The translations under genes and the position numbers were made by a program. A stretch of 64,000 nt of DNA from Isoetes taiwanensis (taxonomy: Eukaryota > Streptophyta > Lycopodiopsida > Isoetales > Isoetaceae), in assembly GCA_021234155.1 (NCBI GenBank), contig JAJEKV010000018.1, forward strand, positions 17,365,415 through 17,429,414, given 5' to 3'. The notes beneath the pieces were generated by a model. That model made no database searches. It had not been told where the DNA came from and saw nothing but the letters and a program-made list of their open reading frames with translations. Each line of letters begins with the position of its first letter. The stretch's first letter is position 1. Shown here one piece after another: positions 23,190 to 34,474 of the stretch.

Positions 23190-24360
23190 ATGTGTAAAGA
23201 GGGACGATTAGATGATGCTCTTGAAATACTGGAGATGCAAAATATTCCTTCCTTTATCTATAGACAATGCATATTACCTCCTCCGAGATTGCACTAAAAA
23301 GCAAGATACAAAATATGGTAGAAGAATACAGATCGTAATGGCCCAAAATGGCCTTGATTCTATTGAAGTCTTGGGCAATCACCTTATTCGTTTATTTGCT
23401 TCTTGTGGTTGTTTGCCTGATGCAACTCAAGCTTTCAGGAAGATTTTAAAGCCTACCATTTATACATGAAGTGCAATTATTTTGGCCCACGCTAATCTTG
23501 GAGATTGTGAAACTGCCATGCAATTGTATAAAAAGAAACTGGCACGTTTATGTCACTGTCTTGAAAGCATGCACCTTCCCTTAAGCAGGGAAGACGTGCT
23601 CATTTTGAAAATTGTCAAAAGTGGTATAATATTAGATGTAGTATTGGGCAGTCGCGTAGTTGATATGTATGCAGAATGTGGTAGTTTGGAGGAATCATGC
23701 CAAGTCTTTTCTGGATTGTCAGATTGTAATGTCATTCCTTGGGGTGCAATGATTGTAGGATTAGTCCAGCATGGTGAAGATGTGTTGGCCATGACTAGGA
23801 TGCAAGATGCAGGAATTGAGCCAAATGAAGTTAAAGCATGTAACAGCATGAGAACTATAGGCCAGAGCAGGTCTATCCATGATCAGATTTTAAAATGCAA
23901 CCTTCAGTTGAATGTTGTTATCTGTAGTGCTATCATTGATATGTATGCAAAATGTGATAGATTGGAGGAGTCACACAAAATGTTTATTAACTTGCTAAGT
24001 CCAAATGTCGTGACTTGAGGTGCTTTGATTGCAGAGTATGCGCAACATGGTGCATTAACCTGTTTTGAAAACATGCAAAAGAATAGAATAGAAGGAAGAT
24101 GTGTTTTGAAAACATGCAAAATAATAGAATAGAAGGAAGATACCGGGAAGATCTTCAAGAAGTTGCCAAATCAAACTACATTATCCTGGAGTGCAATGAT
24201 TGCAGGATATGCTCTGCATGGAGATGCAATGCTTGCACTGGCCTGCTTCAATGGAAAGCAAAGGTGTAAAGCCAGACAAGATTACATTTCTTTCTGTCCT
24301 GATCGCATGTAGCCGGGTTAGCCTAGTAACTATTGGCCGTTGGTATTTTGTGCATATGCA
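23190..24360 (+). pseudogene. PLS-class pentatricopeptide-repeat gene, decayed
   Basis: PPR proteins bind organellar RNA, one base per repeat. Visible pieces are LLRDCTKKQDTKYGRRIQ, GNHLIRLFASCGCLPDATQA, SAIILAHANLGDCETAMQLY, GSRVVDMYAECGSLEESCQ, PWGAMIVGLVQHGED, MQDAGIEPNEVKACNS, CSAIIDMYAKCDRLEESHK, ALIAEYAQHG and WSAMIAGYALHGDA, giving P, L and S motifs in typical order. Two tryptophan codons at the conserved (T)W(N/S/G)A position are TGA stops (23,467-23,469 and 24,016-24,018). Frameshifts follow 24,050, where a ~55-bp segment is tandemly duplicated. No DYW or E domain was found. The wording of the motifs is fern-like. There is no sign of introns inside the repeat part. Confidence 0.85.
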
Positions 24361-24480
24361 ATTCTAGAAAATGATATTGCTGACCTGCTCAATAATGATA
24401 CAATGGGATGCTTTTTTAGTAATATTAATGTTCGTACTGGATGCTTTGCTTTTCGATAACTAATTCTAATTCTTGTCATA

Positions 24481-25860
24481 TATTGATGCAGTTGAATATT
24501 AGTAGGATCAGGCCCATTGGACTGCCATCAGCCGTGAGAGAACTTCGCTCAAATGGATGTGTGGCAGTACTTCATGGACTCAATACATGGATTACAATAT
24601 GGTAGGCATTTTTGCGCTTTTTTTATTATATTCTGAGGCTACAAATGTTTCTAAGGTTGTTTTTCCAACTGCAGAACAGGGTGACATCAACCAAGTGAAT
24701 GGAATTATGATAATTATCCAATATCCATCCTTAATATTGGCAATAGGTTTGGTTTATTTTCTGCATATAATTTAATCTCTTAACACTTCCATGTGCTTGG
24801 AACCTCTGAGACTAAGGTGATATTTGGTCCGAAAATCTTTAATAGCCATCTATGGGTTGACAAAAGGTTTAGATAATCAATTCAAATTAGTATTCAGGCT
24901 ATTTCTGGTGACTGAGAGGAGGTTGCCTAAAGTAAATTGCAGCTTGCAAAAAACAGTCATAGCATTGTGATATTTAGATTTCTTTCTATATGCATACTGA
25001 GAGTGAACCTCTACGTGTGTGGTAACACTACTATCCCTGCAGGAAGAATGCACCCTGGCAATTTAACAAAGGGCTGTTGGAGGCATCCCAGTCCACAAAT
25101 GAGGCATCTTTAGAGTTTACATTGAGTTGCAGTAGGTGAGACTTTTTGTACCAGAAAAAATGTGGGTTTGTGCGCCTCTGAATGATTATAATTGTTGTTG
25201 GGCCACACTCTTAATGTTTATCCATTGTGTGTTGTGCTTCATTGCATTTGCCAGTTGTGTTACTGAGCTTGTTTTGTTTGATGAAGATTGTTGGGAAAGA
25301 GTTTTCTTTCCGTTTTAAAGGTAGATGAGTCCGAAATTGTTAAAGCACTACACAACTTGCAGTATCTGGTGCATCCTCTGGGGGCAATGACATTCCAGTA
25401 ACAAGGTGTTTTCATACGTTAGGTTTGCCCTTAATCAAAGATAAAAGAGGTATCAAAGCTCAGAATGAAACAAAAATTGCTGGTCAAACAGCCAAAAAAA
25501 AAAAAAAAAAAAAAAGATCTGGAAAAAACCAAAGTTGTAATGACAAGATCAGCATAACAAGAAAGAATGATGAAATAATGATGACTCCTGAATGCAAATC
25601 TTTCTAATTAAGCATACAGATGAAAGGATTATGGCGATGTGCATCTTTCCTAAAGGAACACATTGAGCTTTGCTCTGTTTACAGAAATAGAGGCAGAACT
25701 TTGCTGCAGATGATTTGCATTTCAGGTGGAAGATGCTTTGAGGATCCTCTCTGTAGAAAGGCCATCTTTAAAGGAACTGAAAAAACGAAGAAGCCAAAGA
25801 GGATTATGAAAAGGCCCACAAATAGATGCATCAGATCAATATGGATCTTTATGGCTTTCT
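24481..25860 (+). pseudogene. exon-like fragments of an unrecognised gene
   Basis: Three or four short open stretches have splice-like borders. RIRPIGLPSAVRELRSNGC lies between a TGATGCAG acceptor and a TATG|GTAGG donor (24,492-24,601). NAPWQFNKGLLEASQSTNEA follows CTGCAG and ends at CAGTAG|GTGAG (25,044-25,135). VDESEIVKALHNLQYLVHPL starts at about 25,321. VEDALRILSVERPSLKELKK follows TTTCAG (25,727 on). I do not recognise any domain. Whether these are live exons or a decayed gene cannot be decided by eye. Confidence 0.35.
25495..25516. repeat. poly(A) tract
   Basis: About 21 consecutive A residues between exon-like fragments. It could mark a retroposed sequence, but no matching body was recognised. 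Confidence 0.7.
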
Positions 25861-26379
25861 GGGTTGGATCAAGGGTTTTTCATATGTCAGACTTGATTTC
25901 TGATTTGATTTTTGAGCTATGATATCTCACGATGTAGAGTGTTGTGGAGGGGTGCTGCCTGTAGAGCTCTGTGACAGAAGAGGTCAGAAAGAAGAGATTA
26001 AGGGCCTCGCAGTCTCCTCCATTGCCGATTAGGGAAGGCTGAAAGGGAGGCCGCGATTTTTTATCTGTAGCATGTGGCCAGCCTCGTGTACACCACAAAC
26101 ATCTACCATCAAAGTTCTATCGCAACCATCGGTTCCAGAACTTTATGGGTAAAGGGTTGTCCCCTTTTATGGGTAACCCTAAATAGTAGTGGTGATTTAA
26201 ATCCTGATGGAACCGTTCTGGCTGGTGGGATGTGATTGTTTGATGAAAAAATATAGGACGAAACAAGGTGCTTTCCCACAAGGGGTGGCCCGAGCTAGGG
26301 ACAATCACTTATGGCACAAGTACAAGATGAGTGATACGTTACATGCTTTCACAATTATAGTCATACGTTAAATGCATTC

Positions 26380-26830
26380 ACAATGATATCTTACCTGCAT
26401 TAATGATATCTCACCTGCATTCAGAGAGGAAGAACGGCTCATAGCAAAGGTAGAAGCAGAAAAGCAATGAAAGAACAACTCGAAGCCAAAGAACAACTCG
26501 ATGAAGGAGAAGCAATTGCCAAGACTATCCATTAACAACACAATGAAGGAGAAGCAATTGCCAAGACTATCCATTAATAACAACACTTGATGTCGAAGAC
26601 CTACATCCAAGCATTCGTATGATATCTAAAATAAGTGTTTAAATAAAATGGGGAGTATATGATATGGTCTGTTGATGACATGGCATTGAGAAAATGAAAC
26701 AAGAAAAACAAAGGTCAGTGTAGTGCAGACATAAAAAAGGCCATCGAACAAAGCATGGCAGAGCCAGATCCAGTGATTTTGAAGATTGGCACAGAGCGAG
26801 ATCCAGTGATTTCAAAGATTGGTACAGGAT
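26380..26830 (+). repeat. cluster of three short tandem duplications
   Basis: TAATGATATC(T)TACCTGCAT is repeated at about 26,380-26,420. A ~44-bp unit with AATGAAGGAGAAGCAATTGC is repeated twice at about 26,501-26,585. A ~33-bp unit with GATCCAGTGATTT is repeated at about 26,766-26,824. No gene overlaps. Confidence 0.75.
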
Positions 26831-28274
26831 GTTGGTGGAGAGGTGTTGAGAAGCAGATGTGCAGATGCCGGATACCTGCAAAAGCTTCTAAGCCTCAGTT
26901 TTGGCAGATATAGTTGTAATGGCCGGATTTGATGCAGACGAAAGGAAATTTGTTGTAACGGGATTAGTAATTACGTTTTGAATTTGTCTTGCCTTCTAAA
27001 TAGTGTCAATAATAACGTCACCACCGCGCCCTATCTTCTCGTTTTCTAACCATATTGTAGCTTCTCTACAATCTCCACCTATATTTAGAATATTTTGCAA
27101 ATATTCTTATTTTCTCATTTCTATCCTAGGGGCTGCCCAGGTAGAAAGGAAAAAAAAACAAAATGTAGAAATTTTATTACACATTAATATATTTCTCAAA
27201 GCTAAAAATGCTTAGGATTGCGTGAGAAAAGAAATATATTCACACCATCAAGAGGTAGTTGGGGCCCAAGTTACCTAGCAACATGTTTAACGCCCTCCTA
27301 GCTATGATGTATGTTTCGCCTGATACTTCTATTAAATGGCAAAATTTTAACTAAGTAAAGGTCGCCCCTTGTCAAGGTTTTGGCAATGGTGAAGGGAGAA
27401 AAGGGCTTCACCCCAATCAAGGTTTTGCAGGAGCGAAACAAAGGGGCTTGACCCATTTTAGAACTCTATGGAGTGAATGAAGATTTTGGCAATGGTGGAG
27501 GGTTTGTGGGAAACTTAGATGTGGTTTTTCAGAAGTGTTTTGGGTGTTTTTCTCAAAAATGAGGTTAGGACACATGCCATGCAAATGACAATTTGGGTTT
27601 GCATTGGTGACGGGGAGTATTGTTGGTAACACCTTTTAGCCACGAATTCCAACAACGGCGATAGCCTAGCCCGAAATAAACCGGCATCTTGATGTCAAGA
27701 TGTGGTCCGATGGAAAAAGCAATCATTACATAAAATTAAAGAGCTAACACATGCATGCACAACCTGCTCTAAACAGTAAATTTTAGCTTATGCACAATGC
27801 ATTGCATGCACAAAGTTCGACTCATGAAGTTCTGAAGAATAATGTTATGAAACTGCGTACTCCCGTATTAAAAGAGGAAGTGAACATGCACTTCATATTA
27901 AACATTTGTATTTAAAAATATTTGATGGAGGAGGACGGGGCGATGAATGGGCGACCCGGACGATGGGATTATTATGGTGATCGAGGGAGATATGGGCGAT
28001 CGATAGCGATACGGTAAGTACATCTCTGTATGCAAAGTATTGATGATTAGAAATACAATAATCAGGTTCGGGTTGAGAGTGAGTATCCATTATATCGTGT
28101 ATGAATATGCCATCCGCATGCTTGTATCAAGACAAAATGTTGACACAAAATAATAGAATAGATTAAATATGGTACCATCTTAATCTGGACATGTTTGGAT
28201 CATAGGAAGATAGTGGAAGCTCGAATGTTTTGGGGAAACATCGAGAAACGAACTTCGAGATTCGCATTTGATTT
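26831..28274. other. non-coding stretch
   Basis: No supported gene. One phrase (AAGGTTTTGGCAATGG and similar) is repeated at about 27,370-27,495. Otherwise nothing is recognised. Confidence 0.45.

Positions 28275-28306
<32 letters not shown>
28275..28306. repeat. poly(A) tract, about 31 nt
   Basis: A long uninterrupted A run, followed by AT-rich DNA and a second short A run at about 28,375-28,386. Confidence 0.9.
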
Positions 28307-28307
<1 letters not shown>

Positions 28308-28754
28308 GAATTTAAAACTACTTGAATAGCGAAAAGGGAGGGGATACGTGGCAAATCGGGAGAGATCGATTGGGGAAAAAAAAAAGTAGGAAATTAGCAC
28401 TTATGATCGGTCCGACATGTCGTCATAATCATTAGATCTAGGAGGAGGGAAATAATGAAAATATAGAAAAGGGGAGGATAATGTACGGGTGTCAGTGAAG
28501 CAGATAGTGGACAGGTGGCGGATATATGCATACGAAAATCCGAAGGACAGGATAAGACAAGACCGGCATTTAAGACAGACGGGCGTAATAAAGAAGCGGG
28601 AATTTAGATAGATTTCGTAACCCTAAAAGTTGCAGCACAGTTATAACGAGGAGAAGACGACGTGTGAAGCTCCGCCTTCAAGATTTCTCGACCTCTTGAG
28701 CTCAGGATTAGCAAGGAAGCGCCAGCCCGATTCCGGCTCAGCTCGGAAGCAGAT

Positions 28755-28970
28755 ATGGATAAAGAGAAGAAGGTTCTCGTCGACAGCGATGGGGAAAGGC
28801 AGAATGTCAAGAAGCACCCAAGATCCGGGTTCCGCAAATCACAAGGTGTCTTGGAACCCGGATCTAGAAGATCCGAACCCATGGTGCATCCGCGGAGCGG
28901 AGTGTATGTGTTTATACTGAAGTCTGTCATCATGCATAAGTTGTGGGCGAGTTCACTGCCTGTTTTGTGA
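28755..28970 (+). CDS. hypothetical small basic protein or first exon
   Basis: A frame starting MDKEKKVLVDSDGERQNVKK, rich in Lys, Arg and Ser (about 71 codons), in G+C-richer DNA than its surroundings. It has no recognised domain, signal peptide or membrane segment. It may be the first exon of a small gene whose next exon is the 28,993-29,301 frame, which is in another phase. Chance cannot be excluded. Confidence 0.25.
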   Translation: MDKEKKVLVDSDGERQNVKKHPRSGFRKSQGVLEPGSRRSEPMVHPRSGVYVFILKSVIMHKLWASSLPVL

Positions 28971-28992
28971 TCGCATTCACCATGCACAATCA

Positions 28993-29301
28993 ATGAGGGA
29001 CGCAGGCTATAATCTCGGGCTGCTAGGAGTGCTTGGAGTTCTAGGAGACAAGAACGATTCAGTCCGGCGCCAGGACATGGACAGGACGATGCAATGCTTC
29101 AATCGACTCCAGATACACGCAGCGATACAGAAGTCCTCTAGCTACCAACATAATCTTCAGATATGTGATTTTGGGAAGATATGCATATACTGTTGCGAGA
29201 AAAATCCAGTTGATTTTATGTGCCGAGCTTACATGGGAAGGAATTTGGAAAAGGTCAAGAAGATAGGAGAACCGTCTGCAGAAAAAAAGCAAAAGAATTG
29301 A
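28993..29301 (+). CDS. hypothetical protein, Cys-containing
   Basis: A 102-codon frame beginning MRDAGYNLGLLGVLGVLGDK, with a cysteine-rich centre (CDFGKICIYCCEKNPVDFMC, residues about 56-76) and a lysine-rich end (KVKKIGEPSAEKKQKN). The four to five cysteines with spacing C-x6-C-x2-CC could bind metal, but I recognise no family. Its borders are not supported by homology. Confidence 0.25.
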   Translation: MRDAGYNLGLLGVLGVLGDKNDSVRRQDMDRTMQCFNRLQIHAAIQKSSSYQHNLQICDFGKICIYCCEKNPVDFMCRAYMGRNLEKVKKIGEPSAEKKQKN

Positions 29302-29309
29302 ATCTCCGG

Positions 29310-30487
29310 GAGTAAGAAACAAGGAAAGGATGGGGATGAAGGGCAAGAACGGAGGGGCTTGAAGGGATTACATGCTATGTTTTGTTTTCTTCTGTTTTTA
29401 TGTTTTTCTTTTATATCAACCTTTTTAGCTTCGGCTTCACCAATGATTTCTGTCAGCTGCTAAGATAAGTAATCCGTATCAGCTCATGGCTGAATACAAA
29501 TGTTTAGGTGATGCGAGTAAATCCATGCAGAAAAGGAACAAGCTATGTTTTGAGACATAGTCGTGCTTAAGGATGGCTGAATATGCCAAAATATGTAGCT
29601 GTAGAAAGTAACTTTTTTGAATACAAAGTTAGAATGATGCATGAAATACAGCTCCTCTATGTATCGCAGACCGACTGTTCTTAGTATGAATTTCTTTCCC
29701 TTTAAAGTATTATATTCCTTCTCTATGTATCTTAGATTACTCTAGACAGAATGTACTCAATTAGCAATGTAACTGTAGATTTCTCCATTCCCTCTTAACG
29801 TATATTTGGCCATTATCCCCATCCCTAAGTATAGGGATAGTTATCTTTTCCATGAATTATCTTTTACACGATTTTATTTCTTGTAAAATGTACAAATTAG
29901 GCGACTAACGAACTGTTACAAGTTAACAAATGGTAAGTTCTCATCGTGCACGATTAGTTACACAGTATGTGTATCCACCCAAATACAGGGAAAAGGAGAC
30001 AGTAGGCACGGCAGTAAAGATATCAGTAATAAGATGGAAACCACAGAACACATGAACAGATACACAGGAACAAGGAATAGTTACTGTACACAGAAGCAGT
30101 AGGAAATAGAGAAGGCAGATATTCATACCAGCAGGCATATTGGTGAAAGGATAAATGAACAGGTGGGAATAGATGGATAGCGAAAAAGCATATATCGAGG
30201 ACATCATGCCTAACGGTAAAGGACAAATAAACAAGAGGGAATCACAGAATACCAACACAGTGAAAGGCAGAACGAAAGAGCAAATGCGGCAGATTCAGCG
30301 AAACAATAACAAAAGTACAGACATACGCTGTAACACGGTGGGATTCAACGCCGGGCTTAAAAAGGTGACAAAGGTGGTAGACTCGGGATGAATTCAAAAC
30401 TCAAAATTGACGGGAGAAAAGGTAAACGAAGGGCCGAAAGCGGCGACGCGTGTCGGTAGGCATCTGAGACAAAATGTATATGGAAAT
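29310..30487. other. non-coding stretch
   Basis: AT-rich DNA with no supported gene or repeat. Confidence 0.45.
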
Positions 30488-30763
30488 GGTTTGGGTGCAT
30501 ATTCACACGAGGGGTGACTCGGCAACGAGCTGTTGGATAGGCATATTCACCCCTTATTCCTTAATCTATACCGTGACGTAAAAGTTCCTCGTTTTGGGGG
30601 GGTATGCAAGTACAAATTTGCTATATTGTATAACAAGATTCGCAAAAATACTATAAGATTTCAAGCGGAATACTATATGGTGTTGATTTAAATGCGTGCA
30701 AAATACAATTATGAGGGCTCTCTACGCCCCTATGTCACCCCAGTGTGAATATGCACCCAAACC
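30488..30763. mobile_element. MITE-like element, about 276 bp
   Basis: The left end GGTTTGGGTGCATATTCACA and the right end TGTGAATATGCACCCAAACC are perfect reverse complements. The symmetry runs on for about 10 more bp (AGGGGTGAC / GTCACCCC). The interior is AT-rich and non-coding. A clear target duplication was not found, so the superfamily is unknown. Confidence 0.7.
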
Positions 30764-31716
30764 AAAGGGGGTTTAAGGGGGATTCTAATTTAAATGTGTT
30801 GGACCCAATGGTTGTGTTAATTAATGTCAATGGTAGTTATGTGTTGGTTGTTAATATCAATGGTTATTATGTGATGGTTTGTTATGTGTTGGGGATTTAA
30901 TTTTTTATATGTTGGATGTTAATGGTTTGTGTTGCAAAAAAAATTTTGGCCCCTTCGGGCCTTAGGGACGCCCCCCCCCTCCCCTCGGTGTGACAAAAAT
31001 TTTAGAATTCAAACAAAAAAAAAACTAGAATTCATTTGAGGCTTTCATCACCTATAGCTTTTGAATTTGATCACAATAAAACAAATAGAACATAAGTAAA
31101 AGTTACCATAAAGATAGAGCAGATTGATCCCATTATTCTGAAAGTCATAAAGTTTGCAACACAAAGAAAACCCCATGTTATTATGCTACATATTGTTACT
31201 TCCGCTACAACTATTTCTCTTTCACAATGATACCATTGTTTATCAATCCATATGATTTTGGATGCTCCATCTCTAGCTTAAAGGTAATGCATGATTCACC
31301 TTATGGTTCGATTAAAGTTCCAAACCTACAATATAAATGCATTCTTGTGGCCTTTGTTTGACCTGATGCGATGACATGGAAAAGGGCGTGGAATAATCCG
31401 CCTTTGTTATTGTGCATAAGAATCCGTTTGTTGATTGAAGCTAAAGGGCTGGCTGCTATGAACAATCCGGCAGCCAGGAATATCTAAGAGTTGGAAGCAA
31501 ACAGAGGGCCTAAACTTGAATCTGCAGCAAATCTTAGGAAAGAAACAAAAAGGGGTTTTGCAACACTACATTGTAGAATCAGGAAACCAATACCTTGTAA
31601 AAGAAAACATTATGCTAACGGAAGAAACATTAAAAACAAATACCTTTGTAAGTGTGAGCAAAAATCCATCTCGTGGTAGTAAAATCCACTCGGCAATAAG
31701 AATCCAAGAGGGCAAG
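30764..31716. other. non-coding stretch with T/G-rich low-complexity DNA
   Basis: At 30,800-30,925 GTTAAT, TATGTG and TTGG words recur (a degenerate repeat with TTATGTGTTGG). A C run lies at about 30,969-30,976. No gene. Confidence 0.45.
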
Positions 31717-31865
31717 TACACATGCATATGCACACATGCACACACATGCACACATGCACATGCACATGCACATGCACTTGCACTTGCACTTGCACATGCA
31801 CAACACACATGCACAATGCACATGAACATGCACATGCACACACATGCACATGCATACACATGCGC
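31717..31865. repeat. (ACATGC)n-type microsatellite
   Basis: Imperfect hexamer repeats of CACATG with CACTTG variants. The Cys/His-rich frames across it on both strands are artefacts of the repeat. Confidence 0.95.
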
Positions 31866-32149
31866 AGATGTTCATGCACAAAAACATGTGAGAGAAAGAC
31901 AACAACCCTCGGATTGTTCCAACCAACAAAAATTAACGGCCCATAAAGGTTGCACTCTAGAAATACTATTTAGTACACCTCAACGAATACAACAACGAAA
32001 TCATAGAAAAACCATGTGAAAAAAGCGTATAAAATCTAAAAGTAACCCTCTGTTATTGTGCTACATATTGAAGCGGATACATGGGCGACAAAAGCGGGAG
32101 AAAGCGGACAATGAGAGCACATGGGAGGAAGGCAAATCATAGGAGCAAG

Positions 32150-32560
32150 AGTGGACAGTATAAGTGCGGAGAGAGTTCCAACCTATACGCCCAATATAGC
32201 GAGGGCTAGACCCACCAACCCGTAAAGCTGGACCACTCCAAATCTGGAAAGGTAAATATGCAAGGTCGCAAGAGCGTGAGAGTAAAAGGTGGACAGAGGG
32301 AATAAGATACGGGGATGAGAGGCCCGACCTCCGTAGGTACACCCGGGATAGCGAGGGGCTAGACCCACCAACCGGGTAAATCACGGACCACTATAAACTC
32401 AAAACAATTGCATAACCGCAAAAATGCACCTGCAGTGCGAAATGCAAAAATGTAAGAGTAAAAGCGGGGCCGGAATAAGCTAGGCTCGGCCTCCGCCGTA
32501 CACCGGATAGCGAGGGCTAGACCCACCAATTGGTATCCGTACCACTATAAATTCAAAACA
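32150..32560 (+). repeat. tandem repeat, three units of about 155 bp
   Basis: ATAGCGAGGGCTAGACCCAC starts at about 32,195, 32,348 (with one extra G) and 32,506. The text between is similar but diverged (ACCACTATAAA, AGAGTAAAAG, CGGCCTCCG). It lies upstream of, and in the same general G+C-rich context as, the LINE at 33.9-37.46 kb, so it could be that element's 5' region. Confidence 0.8.
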
Positions 32561-34042
32561 CACAGGGTACATAAATAAACACGGGGAGGGCGATCCACCA
32601 ATCCCATAACATAAAAGAAGGAGATCGTCGCCCAGCCAATCATTAGAAAAGGGGGATACCGAGGAGACTCGAAGGAGCCGAGCAAATAATAAATAGTGGA
32701 GGCGGATAATTAATAAAGCGGTTATTCTAATATTCAAAATTCAAAATCGGGGTTAACGGTGAATTTTGAATTAACTTTCGTTGGGGGCTGAAAGTACATA
32801 TACTTAATAGAATGAGTATGGCAATATCGCGATCGTCACGGTCTGTAGTGATCACGGGGACGAAAAGTGCAGCGGCCGCGATATATCACCGGGCTATGGG
32901 GAAAGCACCAACCTTAGTCGATTAAAGAGAAGCGGACGCGGCAAAAAGCACCAAGCAAGTCAACAGCATCTCGGAGGATTTCTAGAGATAAACAAGCGGC
33001 TGGAAACTAAGATACCCAAAGCATGGATGCACTCAACATTTTGGCGCGAATCAGTCAACCAGAAAAAGTAGCCATCGCAAAGCATGGGCGGAGGATAGTG
33101 GGAGTAGCAAAGACAAGCGGTGAAATGCACGAGATGGGCGAGATTGAGGAGGAGAAAGCAAAAATTGAATAGGTTTGGTTGAATTAGAAAAAAAAATGTT
33201 CAATTGAATGCATGGAAATCATTTGATAAAATAAACCGCATATCATAGAGTATGAGGAACAGAATAGAATTAGGCATGACGTTAAGGTCGATAGGGGTAG
33301 CAGAGAAACCCTAACGCAGGACATGTACCAAGTGACTGCAGAGGTGATAGAGGTGGTCTTCAAAGAGCACGGAGCATCATTGTCAGGCGCCGCATGATCG
33401 GGCCAATGGAGGGGAGGGCGATAAGACATAAACTTGGCCTTTCGCAGACCGCCAACCAAGGAGAGAGTGCGCACGGGATCCAGCCGAAGGAACGGATCAA
33501 GGTGCGAGGAAGCCCTAACAGTCATGCGGCGCATGGGGGCTACGGGGGAGCTGGCCAAGGCTAGAGAACTGAACAAAAGCGGGGATACAGTCGGGTCAAA
33601 ACGGCAAAGGTGTCTCGCATAAAAAGAGTCACGAATTGATGCGAGGCAGTAAGTAGAACAAAGATGGTTTGTGAACCGAGAGAGATGCGGAGGTGGAGGA
33701 GAATATCAACCCACCGGAGGGTCCTTAAGAAAGGGCAACGAGAATACCAAGAATGGCAGCACTAGCCCCCATTACCTGCGGTATTCTGAGGAGGGAAGAA
33801 AGAGGGGAAAGGGGACAAACGTGAACCCTAATAGCACAAGCCGAACATGGAACCAACCCCGAGCCATGAAAACAAGAGGGGCCAGGAGAAGAATGGGAAA
33901 CGGAGCAGAACACGGAGACCAGGAGGGAAAAACCTCGAGGAAAGAGACGAAGATATGGTATTGAACTATCTTTGGGTACCCTTGGGATGATGGGGAGATT
34001 TGGAAGGAGCCACAATTTTGTGATATAATATATACGGTAGGC

Positions 34043-34474
34043 GTGGAACACAACATAAAGCGGCTCTGGAGGAGGAGGAAGGGTACCAGCTATTCACATC
34101 TTTGGAAGGACAAAGATTTCAAGATTGGAAGAGGGAGTGCAGGATTAGACTGCTATGTCAAAGAAAATGTAGTAAAAAGTGCATGTATTTTGCAATCAGA
34201 TGTCAATAAGAGATACATGATTTTGAATATACAACTTCGAGAACAAAATGGGTTAGCATATTATCCACCAAGCGGTGATAAACTAGAAATGTTAGAATTG
34301 GGGAAGACTATGATGAAATGGAAGGAACAGGGACCAATGATACTAATAGGTGATTTGAACGCTAGAACGGGGCAGGAACAGGCACAAATCATGAGCGTGG
34401 AAGATACAAATGGGCAATGGACTAGCACGACAAGATCGGAGGAATGGGATAGACATACGGAAGAGAAAGCGTAA
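34043..34474 (+). pseudogene. LINE AP-endonuclease-like fragment
   Basis: Contains GPMILIGDLNARTGQ, the GD(L/F)NA block of the APE-type endonuclease that nicks target DNA for LINE insertion, preceded by LDCYVKENVVKSACI and ILNIQLR. The nearby S-D-H block is not seen in frame. The starting Met is arbitrary. Confidence 0.7.

Noticed and set aside
193-26938. Shared 15-mer GCCGGATTTGATGCA near 193 and 26,921
   Set aside because: The match is too short and the flanks do not align, so no common element can be claimed.
31566-31946. Cys/His/Thr-rich frames resembling metal-binding proteins
   Set aside because: Pure product of the (ACATGC)n microsatellite in several frames.
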